Origin: CAYNJG01 sp965216885
GTDB lineage: Bacteria > Planctomycetota > Planctomycetia > Pirellulales > Pirellulaceae
DNA: 64,000 nt
Assembly (NCBI GenBank): GCA_965216885.1
Contig: OZ244209.1
Span: 4,154,001 to 4,218,000 of the forward strand
Direction: 5' to 3'
Shown here: positions 51,871-59,661 of the stretch, piece by piece
Numbering within the stretch: position 1 is the stretch's first letter
Layout of the letters: each line of letters begins with the position of its first letter
Notes under the pieces: model-generated
The model's input: the letters and a program-made list of their open reading frames with translations, nothing else
The model's database searches: none
Told to the model about the DNA's origin: nothing
Made by a program: the position numbers and the translations under genes

Positions 51871-53079
51871 ATGTCGCTACATCGAACGCTCGTTTTGGTA
51901 GTCGTTTCATTTTGCACCCTCGCGGTGCATGGGCCCTCATGGGCTCAAGAGCCAGGCTTCTTTGGGAAAGGCGACGACAATTCAGACTTTGGTAGTCTGT
52001 ATGATCCTTTCTGTGACCTGGACACCAACTGGTTTGAGCCCATTCAGTGCGATTGCCCTGAACGCCCGCTCAACTCCGGATGGTTTTTCGAATATTCGCG
52101 TGTCAACCTTCGGGTAAGCCGACCGCGAGACACTTCGAATCCGGTGTACACACCGATCGGAGGCGTCACACCGCTCACCTCAATCTACCAGGGACAGTCG
52201 GAAGGCAGCGACTACCAGGGTGACTGGGCATGGGGCAATCGTTTCGACTTTGGATGGCAATCCGAAGAAGGAACCGGAATCTGGTTTGTTGCCCGTAAAA
52301 TGGACAGTCCTGACGAACGTATCACGTTCGACAACATCGACCTCAACCTCGATGACGGGCTGCGATTGGACAACGAACCATGGGGACCATCGTTCGCGAC
52401 GGTCAACGGTCTTCGTATGTGGGGCTTCGAGCTCAACAAGATCTGGCGACTGGCTCCAACGCCACGTGGCACGGTCATTGAGCCCTTCGTAGGACCTCGC
52501 TACATCAAGTTGCGTGATCATTCGGATCGAACCGACGTCTTCTCCAACATTCAGGAGAACCTGAGGTTCCCGCTGACGAACGCACCGAACGCGACCACGC
52601 TGCGGATGCTTGACTTCAACTACCAGCAAGCCGTCACGTCGACAGACAACGACCTGTTTGGTGGCCAGTTCGGCATGCGATCACGCTGGCGTCGTGGGCG
52701 CTGGCAGATCACCAGTGACGTTCGTGGACTTGCTTTCTGGAATCACCAGCAGCGAGAAAGTCGTATCGACAACGAGACGCAACAGGAACCCTTCGCCGCA
52801 ACGTATGATGCGGTAGGAAACCTGACGGGTTTTGGCCAGGTTGCTGGTGCCCCGGTTGTTCAGGACTTCAATCAGCAATTCACGACCGAGTCGAACAACA
52901 CGTTCGTCTACGGTGGTGAACTGAACCTGCAAGCAGCCTTCGAGCTGACGCAGGGCTTCGCCGTCACCTTTGGTGGCGAAATCCTCGCCTTCGCCGACGG
53001 CATTGGCCGCGGACTGGAAGGTGTCGATGACAGCCTTGTAATGACAGGTTTCACCCTTGGTTTCACACTGAACCGCTAG
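51871..53079 (+). CDS. outer-membrane beta-barrel-like protein
   Basis: The 402-residue product has a signal peptide ending PSWAQ. A Cys-bearing segment (FCDLDTNWFEPIQCDCPE) is followed by a long alternation of short amphipathic strands with aromatic belts, ending MTGFTLGFTLNR, like the C-terminal strand of an outer-membrane barrel. It resembles the planctomycete BBP7-type barrel family, though I can match only style and architecture. It presumably sits in the outer membrane. A perfect terminator follows. Confidence 0.72.
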   Translation: MSLHRTLVLVVVSFCTLAVHGPSWAQEPGFFGKGDDNSDFGSLYDPFCDLDTNWFEPIQCDCPERPLNSGWFFEYSRVNLRVSRPRDTSNPVYTPIGGVTPLTSIYQGQSEGSDYQGDWAWGNRFDFGWQSEEGTGIWFVARKMDSPDERITFDNIDLNLDDGLRLDNEPWGPSFATVNGLRMWGFELNKIWRLAPTPRGTVIEPFVGPRYIKLRDHSDRTDVFSNIQENLRFPLTNAPNATTLRMLDFNYQQAVTSTDNDLFGGQFGMRSRWRRGRWQITSDVRGLAFWNHQQRESRIDNETQQEPFAATYDAVGNLTGFGQVAGAPVVQDFNQQFTTESNNTFVYGGELNLQAAFELTQGFAVTFGGEILAFADGIGRGLEGVDDSLVMTGFTLGFTLNR

Positions 53080-53120
53080 TTCAGCAAGAACCAACAAGCG
53101 TCCGAACACATTGTCCAACG

Positions 53121-53155
53121 AAAAGAGCCGCTTCGATTGAAGCGGCTCTTTTTTT
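53121..53155 (+). terminator. Rho-independent terminator
   Basis: A perfect 13-bp stem (53121-53133 with 53140-53152) with a 6-base loop ends in a run of seven T residues. It terminates the barrel-protein gene, about 40 bases after its stop codon, and may act in both directions. Confidence 0.9.
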
Positions 53156-53176
53156 GTTTCGTTGGGGGTCTGTTAA

Positions 53177-53380
53177 CTACTTGCTAACGACCAGTTTTCG
53201 AATCTCGTCGAGTTCCTCGGAAAGCCGGTGTCGAAGGGGACTCTCGAAACGCAACTGATCAATGAGCGTTTCCGCCTTCTCAAGTGATTCAGGTGTTACG
53301 TCGGAGCTAGTAAACAGTTTGCGAAAATTCTTTTGGACTTCGGCTTCAGTAAGCAAGGCATTAACCCCTACAAAAGGCAT
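53177..53380 (-). CDS. small hypothetical protein, 67 aa
   Basis: The ATG at 53380 gives a 67-residue mostly helical acidic protein (VQKNFRKLF, LEKAETLIDQLRFESPLRHRLSEELDEIRKLV) with no signal or membrane segment. A GTG 16 codons upstream is an alternative start. The gene lies downstream of the megasynthase on the same strand. I recognise no family. A small regulator or adaptor is possible but not shown. Confidence 0.5.
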   Translation of the reverse strand: MPFVGVNALLTEAEVQKNFRKLFTSSDVTPESLEKAETLIDQLRFESPLRHRLSEELDEIRKLVVSK

Positions 53381-53542
53381 AGGACAATGCTTCCATTCTA
53401 AATGTCGACGTTGCCAACGCAACACCACTTGGCGGATAACCGCACGGGTTCGTCGAATTGCCGACGTAGACAGCCAAGCGAACGAGACAGAAGATACATT
53501 CCCGATGCACGCGACAAATTCTCGTACGTCACGGGAAATGCA

Positions 53543-56500
53543 CTAGCGAGTCGGAACTGCTTCCACCGACGGGGAAGCGGACTTGATTGCGGGTGTGTGC
53601 GAAGAATCACTACCCTCAGACAAGATTCCTTTCAATTCAGCAGCCACAACCTCAACCGTGTAGGCGATTTGCTCAGGCGTATGAGCGGAAGTAATGAAGA
53701 ATCGCAACCGCGCCGCGCTTTCTTCTACCGCCGGGTACAAAATGGGTTGGACGTTGATACCACGCTCGAACAGCTTCCTGGACAAACGTAGTGCCACCAC
53801 GGAGCTGCCGACAATCACGGGAACGACAGGCGTACCACCGCTCGCTCCGGTGTTCAGGTTGTGCTTTGCTGCAAAGTCAATGAATTCCTTGGCTCGATCA
53901 CGGCATGCCGCAGCCCGCCACGGTTCCTTCTCCAGGAGTTCAATGGCCGCCAGTGATGCCGCGGCGTTCGGCGGAGAAAGCCCCACGCTGTACACGAAAC
54001 CGGGTGCCGTGTACTTGAGGTACTCGACGAGTGCCTTGTCTCCTGCGATGTAACCGCCGCAACTGCCAAACGACTTGCTGAGCGTCCCCATCCAGATATC
54101 GACATCCCGGGGATTGATCGAATAGTGCTCGCTAATTCCGCGGCCAGTGGCTCCCAGCGTGCCGATCGAGTGAGCCTCGTCGACCATCAGGAACACCTTG
54201 TGTTTGTTCTTGACGCGAATGAATTCGGGCAGGTTGGGGAAATCGCCGTCCATGCTGTACGTGCCTTCGACAGCAACCAGAACGCGACGATAGTCTTTCC
54301 TTAGTTGCGTCAGCAGCTGATCCAGCGCCTGCCAGTCGTTGTGCGGAAACGGGCGGCGACGAGCACCAGAAAGGATCGATCCCTGAATGATGCTGTTGTG
54401 TGCCAGAGCATCATGGAGGATCAGGTCCCCCGCTCCCAGCAAATGGCCGACGGTCGTCTCGTTTGTCGAGTGGCCTCCAACGAAAACCAGAGCATCATCG
54501 ACACCGACGAAACCCGCAATCTTCTTTTCCAGTTCGACGTGCAGCGTCTTGTGTCCGGAAACCAGCCGGCTGGCCGAGACGCTGGTACCAAACTTGTCAA
54601 TCGCACGCTTCGCCGCGGCGGCAACATCCGGATCACCCGACATTCCGATGTAGTTGTAAGTCGCGAAACTAATCAGTTCCCGACCATTGATAATGGCCTT
54701 GTCCCGAGTGACTCCTTCGTGAGGCATGAAGTACGGATTGGGAACCCCGGTTGATTCCAGCAGCTGCTTGTTTCTCTGCAGCTGCACGTACTCAATCATG
54801 CGATCAAAACGGTAGTACTCTTCGGGCACTTCCGTCGAACGCGATTTCCCGGCTGGCATGTACTCAATGATCGCGTCGCTGACTTGCTGGACCGTCTCAA
54901 TATCCAGCAAAATCTCCTCGGGAAACTGGCCACCGAACTCGTTCTCCAGCGCCGAGATGATCTCCATTCGCTCGAGCGAATCCAAACCCAGCTCAACAAT
55001 ATTCGTCTTCGGCGTCAGCTGTTCAGCTCGTTCGCGGGCGATTTTCTTGACGTGCCGCTTGACGGTTTCGATGACATTGGAAATCTCAAGATTGCCACCT
55101 TCCGACGAGCTGCCGTCTTTCGGCGCATCGTGACTCCCGGAACTCCTGCCGCCACCGGGAGCACGACCGTTTCCGGATCCACTTCGACCATTTGTGCCGC
55201 TTCCGGGATGCCGCCCATTCGAACCATCCGTGGGATTTCCCTGTTCTTCCAGCCAACGGTACCAACCGACGACCGTCTTCAGGGTCCCTTCCTGAAAACT
55301 CTCGCGGCAGGCGTGCCGCTGAATCTTGCCGCTGGATGTCTTGGGAATCGAACCCGTTCGGACCAGCACGACGCCATCGGGCGGCAATTCGTGTTGCGTT
55401 GTCACATTGCGGCGAATCGCGTTGATGACTTCATTCCAGTCATCATCGACGCCACGTTCGACTTCGCTGACCACCACCAGTCGCTCGCGACCATCAATGT
55501 CAACTGCGAACGCAGCAGCAGCTCCACTTCGCAGGCGACGATCCGATCGCTCGACCGTCATCTCGACGTCCTGCGGATAGCGATTGACGCCGCGGACAAT
55601 GATCATGTCCTTCAGACGGCCCGTAATGAACAATTCATCCTTGTGGAAGAAACCCAGATCCCCGGAACGCAAATAGGTAAGGCCATCGTCTTCGGCAAGC
55701 GTGGCGCGAAAAGTCTCTTCCGATATGTCTTCCTTGCCCCAATAGCCGGCGGCAACGCTGGGACTGGAAATCCAGATTTCGCCAACGCGGTTGACGGGAA
55801 GTTCGGTTCGCGTGTCCGGATCAACGATTTTGATAACTTCGTCCGGAAGACGCTGACCACAACCAACTACGAATCGCCCCTTGTCACCGTGCGGTGCTGC
55901 AGCAATGACTCGTTTTTCATCGAGCGCACTGCCGTCGAAGCAACGAACTTCGACAGGTGTCTGAGGCGTTCCGCCGGTCACGATCAGTGTCGTCTCGGCC
56001 ATGCCGTAGCACGGGTAGAAGGCGTCCTTGCGGAAGCCAGCCGGCCCAAATCGCTCGGCAAAGTTGTCCAACGTCTGCTTGCGAACCGGTTCGGCACCAT
56101 TGAAAGCAAGCTTCCATGTGCTGAGGTCGAGGTCGGCAATCTCTTCGTCCGTTATCTTCTGCACGCAAAGATCGTAGGCGAAGTTTGGCCCGCCAGTGAT
56201 CGAGACGCCGTAACGCGAAATCGCCTTCAGCCAACGGATGGGCCGCTGCAGGAACATCATCGGCGACATCAGATAGGCACCGCGCCCGATGTACATCGGA
56301 TTCAGCAAGCCACCGATCAGGCCCATGTCATGATAGGTAGGCAACCATGAACAGCCGACAACTTCACGGTCTGCCCGAAACGCATGTGTGATCAACGAGC
56401 AGTTGTGCATGATGTTGTCATGCGTCAACATCACGCCTTTCGGCGACCCGGTCGAACCTGACGTGTACTGCAGCATCGCAGGTTTGCTGCGAACCGGTGA

Positions 56501-57004
56501 AAGCGAGAGTGAGACATCATCCGCGATCGCGTCGGTGGCAACCCATGCCAACTTCGCCATTTTCGAGTCCGGTTCGACGATCGCAACCGTGCGTTCGATC
56601 GTATACGAAACGCTCAAGGCAGCCGCGGCGTCCGCGTCTTTGGCGATCGCGTCAATGCGGTCCATGCTGCGATTCCGACGCGGCGGGTAGCCCGGTATCG
56701 CGACGACACCAGCGTAGAGGCAACCGTAAAACGCTTCGACAAAATCAAGGCAGGGCGGATAAAGCAGCAATACGCGCTTTCCCTGCAATCCGCGACCAAT
56801 CAGGTCAGCCGCAATCGCCTGAGCCCGCTTGTGCAATTCCGCAAACGTCAAGCGGCGATCGGCGTTTTCGCCGTCGTCCATATAGGCATAGGCCAGTTCG
56901 TCCGGGGTTTGCTCGGCCCAGTACAAAAGCCGTTCGGCGATTGTCTGGTCCCGCGGCGGCACGAATGGACTAAGTAGTTGTTTGATTGTTGGGCCCGTGG
57001 TCAC
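53543..57004 (-). CDS. fatty acyl-AMP ligase / acyl carrier / alpha-oxoamine synthase megasynthase
   Basis: The 1153-residue protein has three modules. Residues 20-590 are an adenylate-forming acyl-AMP ligase: P-loop YTSGSTGSPKG (180-190), YGMAETTL, SGDLGFF, and SSGK near 560. After a Gly/Ser linker, residues 640-715 are an acyl carrier with LGLDSLERM, Ser 676 being the phosphopantetheine site. Residues 735-1130 are a PLP alpha-oxoamine synthase with DEAHSIG and the PLP Lys in GTLSKSFGS (about 977). Together they could activate a fatty acid, load it on the carrier and condense it with an amino acid to an aminoketone. GTG 57004 is the start. Confidence 0.92.
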   Translation of the reverse strand: MTTGPTIKQLLSPFVPPRDQTIAERLLYWAEQTPDELAYAYMDDGENADRRLTFAELHKRAQAIAADLIGRGLQGKRVLLLYPPCLDFVEAFYGCLYAGVVAIPGYPPRRNRSMDRIDAIAKDADAAAALSVSYTIERTVAIVEPDSKMAKLAWVATDAIADDVSLSLSPVRSKPAMLQYTSGSTGSPKGVMLTHDNIMHNCSLITHAFRADREVVGCSWLPTYHDMGLIGGLLNPMYIGRGAYLMSPMMFLQRPIRWLKAISRYGVSITGGPNFAYDLCVQKITDEEIADLDLSTWKLAFNGAEPVRKQTLDNFAERFGPAGFRKDAFYPCYGMAETTLIVTGGTPQTPVEVRCFDGSALDEKRVIAAAPHGDKGRFVVGCGQRLPDEVIKIVDPDTRTELPVNRVGEIWISSPSVAAGYWGKEDISEETFRATLAEDDGLTYLRSGDLGFFHKDELFITGRLKDMIIVRGVNRYPQDVEMTVERSDRRLRSGAAAAFAVDIDGRERLVVVSEVERGVDDDWNEVINAIRRNVTTQHELPPDGVVLVRTGSIPKTSSGKIQRHACRESFQEGTLKTVVGWYRWLEEQGNPTDGSNGRHPGSGTNGRSGSGNGRAPGGGRSSGSHDAPKDGSSSEGGNLEISNVIETVKRHVKKIARERAEQLTPKTNIVELGLDSLERMEIISALENEFGGQFPEEILLDIETVQQVSDAIIEYMPAGKSRSTEVPEEYYRFDRMIEYVQLQRNKQLLESTGVPNPYFMPHEGVTRDKAIINGRELISFATYNYIGMSGDPDVAAAAKRAIDKFGTSVSASRLVSGHKTLHVELEKKIAGFVGVDDALVFVGGHSTNETTVGHLLGAGDLILHDALAHNSIIQGSILSGARRRPFPHNDWQALDQLLTQLRKDYRRVLVAVEGTYSMDGDFPNLPEFIRVKNKHKVFLMVDEAHSIGTLGATGRGISEHYSINPRDVDIWMGTLSKSFGSCGGYIAGDKALVEYLKYTAPGFVYSVGLSPPNAAASLAAIELLEKEPWRAAACRDRAKEFIDFAAKHNLNTGASGGTPVVPVIVGSSVVALRLSRKLFERGINVQPILYPAVEESAARLRFFITSAHTPEQIAYTVEVVAAELKGILSEGSDSSHTPAIKSASPSVEAVPTR

Positions 57005-57021
57005 ATCGACACCAGTCGTGG

Positions 57022-57027
57022 ATTCTA
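57022..57027 (-). promoter_or_regulatory. candidate -10 element of the megasynthase gene
   Basis: On the minus strand TAGAAT, inside GTAGAATCC, ends 17 bases before the GTG at 57004. If used, the transcript would have a very short leader. No -35 match is clear. Confidence 0.25.
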
Positions 57028-57309
57028 CTTCTTTGTATGCAGGTCAGGCGTGCCGAGTAGGGGGACCCGGAGGATTTCGCTGACAGGTTGGAGGCAACCT
57101 AAACTAAAAACCAACCTCACCACGAAGAGTATCGGCCGAGAGACATGATTTTGCCCCCAAATGCGTCGATAGCCTAACATGCCTGAATCTTCGGATCAAA
57201 CCGCACCTCCTTAGCCCCAAAACGGCCTTGCGATGCGGTTAACCGCGCAACTCGATGTTCCAAAGCCGAATCAAGCGCCTGATTTTTGACGCGGATGGCC
57301 GAACAGAAG
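57028..57309. other. intergenic region between the megasynthase and selC
   Basis: No ORF, terminator or repeat of note is seen apart from a small inverted repeat, AGGTT/AACCT, near 57087-57102. The sequence is AT-richer than its neighbours in places. It must hold the 3' processing region of selC. Confidence 0.4.
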
Positions 57310-57406
57310 CGGAAGTGCATGGGAATCGAACCCACCGAACCTACGGTTTACGCAGGTTCCAACGGATTTGAAATCCGCGGCCGCCACCAGGCAAGCAGGC
57401 ACTTCC
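57310..57406 (-). tRNA. selC: tRNA-Sec (anticodon TCA)
   Basis: Read on the minus strand from 57406, the transcript begins with an 8-bp acceptor arm GGAAGTGC paired to GCACTTCC. It has a 7-base anticodon loop TTTCAAA (anticodon TCA) on a 5-bp stem and a long variable arm of 9 bp (GAACCTGCG with CGTAGGTTC, loop TAAAC). A TGGG/CCCA T-arm carries TTCGATT. The extended acceptor and long variable arm are diagnostic of bacterial selenocysteine tRNA. No CCA is encoded. It implies a UGA-reading SelB system elsewhere in the genome. A tyrosine recombinase gene starts 170 bases upstream of its 5' end. Confidence 0.95.
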
Positions 57407-57431
57407 GGCTTGAAAAGCAGTGCTTCCCGAA

Positions 57432-57545
57432 ACCTTACACCTTACGAAAGGTGTATGACTTGCAGTTTACACCCAGTCGTCATTGTTCCTCAATGTCGAG
57501 CGGGTGTATAACATTGGGTCGTCGGTGCGGTAACACCGGCGACCC
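57432..57545. promoter_or_regulatory. inverted repeats upstream of the integrase
   Basis: Two inverted pairs of a TTACACC-like word occur: ACACCTTACGAAAGGTGT at 57437-57454, and TTTACACCC at 57466-57474 with GGGTGTATA at 57502-57510. A third, longer hairpin pairs 57516-57527 with 57534-57545 (12 bp, one G-T). The shared word makes integrase arm sites or an operator plausible; the last hairpin could be a terminator-like or att-arm structure. This is inference from sequence layout. Confidence 0.45.
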
Positions 57546-57577
57546 ATCAAACGTCATCGGTATGGAGGCAATGACGC

Positions 57578-58708
57578 ATGACTGCGAGTCATTCTACACG
57601 GACTAACTTCACACGTCACAAGGCATCTGGTCAGTACGTCAAGAAGGTCAACGGCAAGCAGTACTACTTGGGCAAGACGCTTGCTGAAGCGCGGACCACG
57701 TGGGGGCGGTACGAAGCCGACTTTCGCCAGGGTATCGACCCTCGCAAGAGCGAAAGAGCTCCGAAACGCCTCACCCTGGCGAACGGGTGTAATCTGTATC
57801 TGAAGTCACAGGAAACCCGATGCACGACGGGTGAGATTAGCGAACGAACGTTCAAGGATGCAATTTCGACCTGTAAGAAGATGGTCGACTTCTTGGGCCG
57901 CAATGTGGCGATAGCAGGACTGAAGCCATCACACTTTTCGCGCTACAAAGCCGAGCTTGCACTCCGAAAGAACATAAACACGATCTCCAATGAGATCACT
58001 CGTGCCCGCTCCGTCTTTATCTGGCTGGAAAGGGCAAAGAAGATACCCGCGCAGCCGGACTACGGCCCTGATTTCCGGCGTGCGAGTCGGCGAGCCATCC
58101 GCAAGTATCGGCACCAGCAGGACGAAGATAAGACCCTCGATGCCAGTACGATATTGGCAGTGATCAGCGAGCTCGGTACTCACTATCGAGCCATGGCAAT
58201 GCTGGGCATCAACTGCGGATTTGGCCCTACTGACTGTATGAAGCTCACAAAGTCGGCCGTCGACCTCGAGCGAGGATGGATTGAGTTCCCTCGAACGAAA
58301 ACAGGCGTCGATCGCAAATGCCCGCTCTGGGACGAGACGATCGAAGCCCTTGATTTGTCGCAGCGATGGCGACCAAAGCCGGCGAGAGGGGCAGGGCGGT
58401 TGTTTTTCGTGCGACACGACGGGGCGCCATTCACGGAATCGAACAGCAAGTACACCCGGAACTTCTCTCGAGCCCTCAGAATTGTCGGCTGCTACACCGA
58501 GGGAAAGTCTGTCTATTCAATGCGACACACGCTTTCGACCGTCGCCCGGGAAGTGCGCGATGACGAAGCATTGAAGGTCATCCTGGGTCATGTCGACGAT
58601 TCCATGCTCTCGGAACACTACACACATGGATTTCCCGACGCGAGGCTCGAAGCCATTACGGACCACGTTCATGCGTGGTTGTTTGCGTCGGGAGGAAAAG
58701 CTCGCTAA
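57578..58708 (+). CDS. tyrosine recombinase (integrase)
   Basis: The 376-residue protein has an N-terminal arm/SAM-like DNA-binding region (SGQYVKKVNGKQYYLG, then RTFKDAISTCKKMVDFLG) and a C-terminal catalytic domain. Recognisable parts are the beta-hairpin RTKTGVDRKCPLW with the conserved Lys, SMRHTLST with Arg II, LGHVDD and the nucleophile Tyr in SEHYTH. Where the first catalytic Arg normally sits (G-x-R-x-x-E) this protein reads GFGPTD, so Arg I is not evident. It probably catalyses site-specific integration and excision at or near selC. The ATG at 57578 is the start used. Confidence 0.9.
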   Translation: MTASHSTRTNFTRHKASGQYVKKVNGKQYYLGKTLAEARTTWGRYEADFRQGIDPRKSERAPKRLTLANGCNLYLKSQETRCTTGEISERTFKDAISTCKKMVDFLGRNVAIAGLKPSHFSRYKAELALRKNINTISNEITRARSVFIWLERAKKIPAQPDYGPDFRRASRRAIRKYRHQQDEDKTLDASTILAVISELGTHYRAMAMLGINCGFGPTDCMKLTKSAVDLERGWIEFPRTKTGVDRKCPLWDETIEALDLSQRWRPKPARGAGRLFFVRHDGAPFTESNSKYTRNFSRALRIVGCYTEGKSVYSMRHTLSTVAREVRDDEALKVILGHVDDSMLSEHYTHGFPDARLEAITDHVHAWLFASGGKAR

Positions 58709-58839
58709 CCGCCCGAGCAAAGACTTCGGCCGCCCGCAAAACATCCCTTCCGCCCAGAACCGCTAGATATAGCGTTTAGATTTTTCGGCGATTTGCGACA
58801 CTCCATGGCATCGCGTTTCAAAACCCATGGAGATAACAA

Positions 58840-59058
58840 ATGTACACCGTCGAATCGCTCGCAAAACTCTTCAAAATCGGCAAACGAAAGGTGCAGCGCT
58901 GGATCGATGACGGCGACCTTGAGGCTGTCGACATCAGTAATCCAGAATCGGCACGGAGGCAGTATCGGATTCCCGAGGCTGCTGTAACGGCGTTCCAACA
59001 GCGCCGCTCAACGTCGATCCCCAAGAACGATCTTCCAAAGGTCGAGGAGTTCGTCTGA
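58840..59058 (+). CDS. excisionase-like helix-turn-helix protein
   Basis: The 72-residue protein starts behind a GGAG site and reads YTVESLAKLFKIGKRKVQRW at the front, a winged HTH of the MerR/excisionase superfamily. It is the right size for a recombination directionality factor and lies 131 bases after the integrase. A transcriptional-regulator role is also possible. Its stop is one base from the next start, suggesting one transcript with the following gene. Confidence 0.82.
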   Translation: MYTVESLAKLFKIGKRKVQRWIDDGDLEAVDISNPESARRQYRIPEAAVTAFQQRRSTSIPKNDLPKVEEFV

Positions 59059-59059
59059 T

Positions 59060-59350
59060 ATGTCGCAAAAACACCAAAGACACACCGGGCAAATGCTCCA
59101 AGAACTCAGCAATCGAGTTCACCCCCGGTCAGCGATTGAGAAATACGCCTCAAAGTTCTACGAAACCGCAGAAAAGGCGAACGCGTGGGAGAAGCATGAG
59201 ACTGCGTTCGAGTCGTTTCGGATTACGTTCATGGGCAGGCTAGTTAGCGTGAAAGGCATGGCCCCCAATCGTGCCGCCAACATTCACCAAGACCAAGAAT
59301 ACCCAAAGTTGCTCGCGGAATTTGACGCATGGGTAGCCTCTTTCTTTTGA
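59060..59350 (+). CDS. hypothetical element protein, 96 aa
   Basis: A basic, helical 96-residue protein (TAEKANAWEKHETAFESF, NRAANIHQDQEYPKLLAEFDAWVASFF) with no signal or membrane segment. It follows the HTH gene by one base and probably shares its transcript. I recognise no domain. Confidence 0.6.
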   Translation: MSQKHQRHTGQMLQELSNRVHPRSAIEKYASKFYETAEKANAWEKHETAFESFRITFMGRLVSVKGMAPNRAANIHQDQEYPKLLAEFDAWVASFF

Positions 59351-59466
59351 TGCCAAGAACCACCAACAGCGAAAACCGTCGCCATCCAAATTGAATGACG
59401 ACGGCTCAAATTCCTAACACCCGGCTGCAACCGGGCAAACACACACAAAACAGAGTCATCATAGCA

Positions 59467-59661
59467 ATGAGCAAGACCGAAGGCCACTGCAGGCCCACAA
59501 GACATCAGCCAGGTACGTTAGCTCAACAAGTCAACAGCCTGTTTTCCTACCTGGCAGACGATTCAACAGGGGACAAAGAATCTCGCTGGCAGCGGGCGCG
59601 TGAGAAGAACATACCTCACGCGCGGAGGCGCCCCGATTACGACAAATGGAGGCGCAACTAA
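59467..59661 (+). CDS. small hypothetical element protein, 64 aa
   Basis: An in-frame run from ATG 59467 gives 64 residues, basic and Arg/Lys-rich near the end (RRRPDYDKWRRN). The stop TAA overlaps the next ATG (TAATG), a coupled-translation layout typical of replication operons, which favours coding. The function is unknown, and a further upstream ATG at 59395 is possible. Confidence 0.45.
   Translation: MSKTEGHCRPTRHQPGTLAQQVNSLFSYLADDSTGDKESRWQRAREKNIPHARRRPDYDKWRRN

Noticed and set aside
53402..53791. + strand 129-codon frame near the end of the megasynthase
   Set aside because: It lies mostly antisense to the AOS domain end and has no supporting feature.
54884..56350. Long + strand open frame of about 490 codons
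   Set aside because: It is the mirror of the acyl-AMP ligase part of the megasynthase; open antisense frames are expected in GC-rich genes, and no motif is present.
57407..57577. Second tRNA or small RNA gene beside selC
   Set aside because: The hairpins present do not form a cloverleaf and there is no anticodon or T-arm sequence; they fit regulatory or att-arm repeats better.
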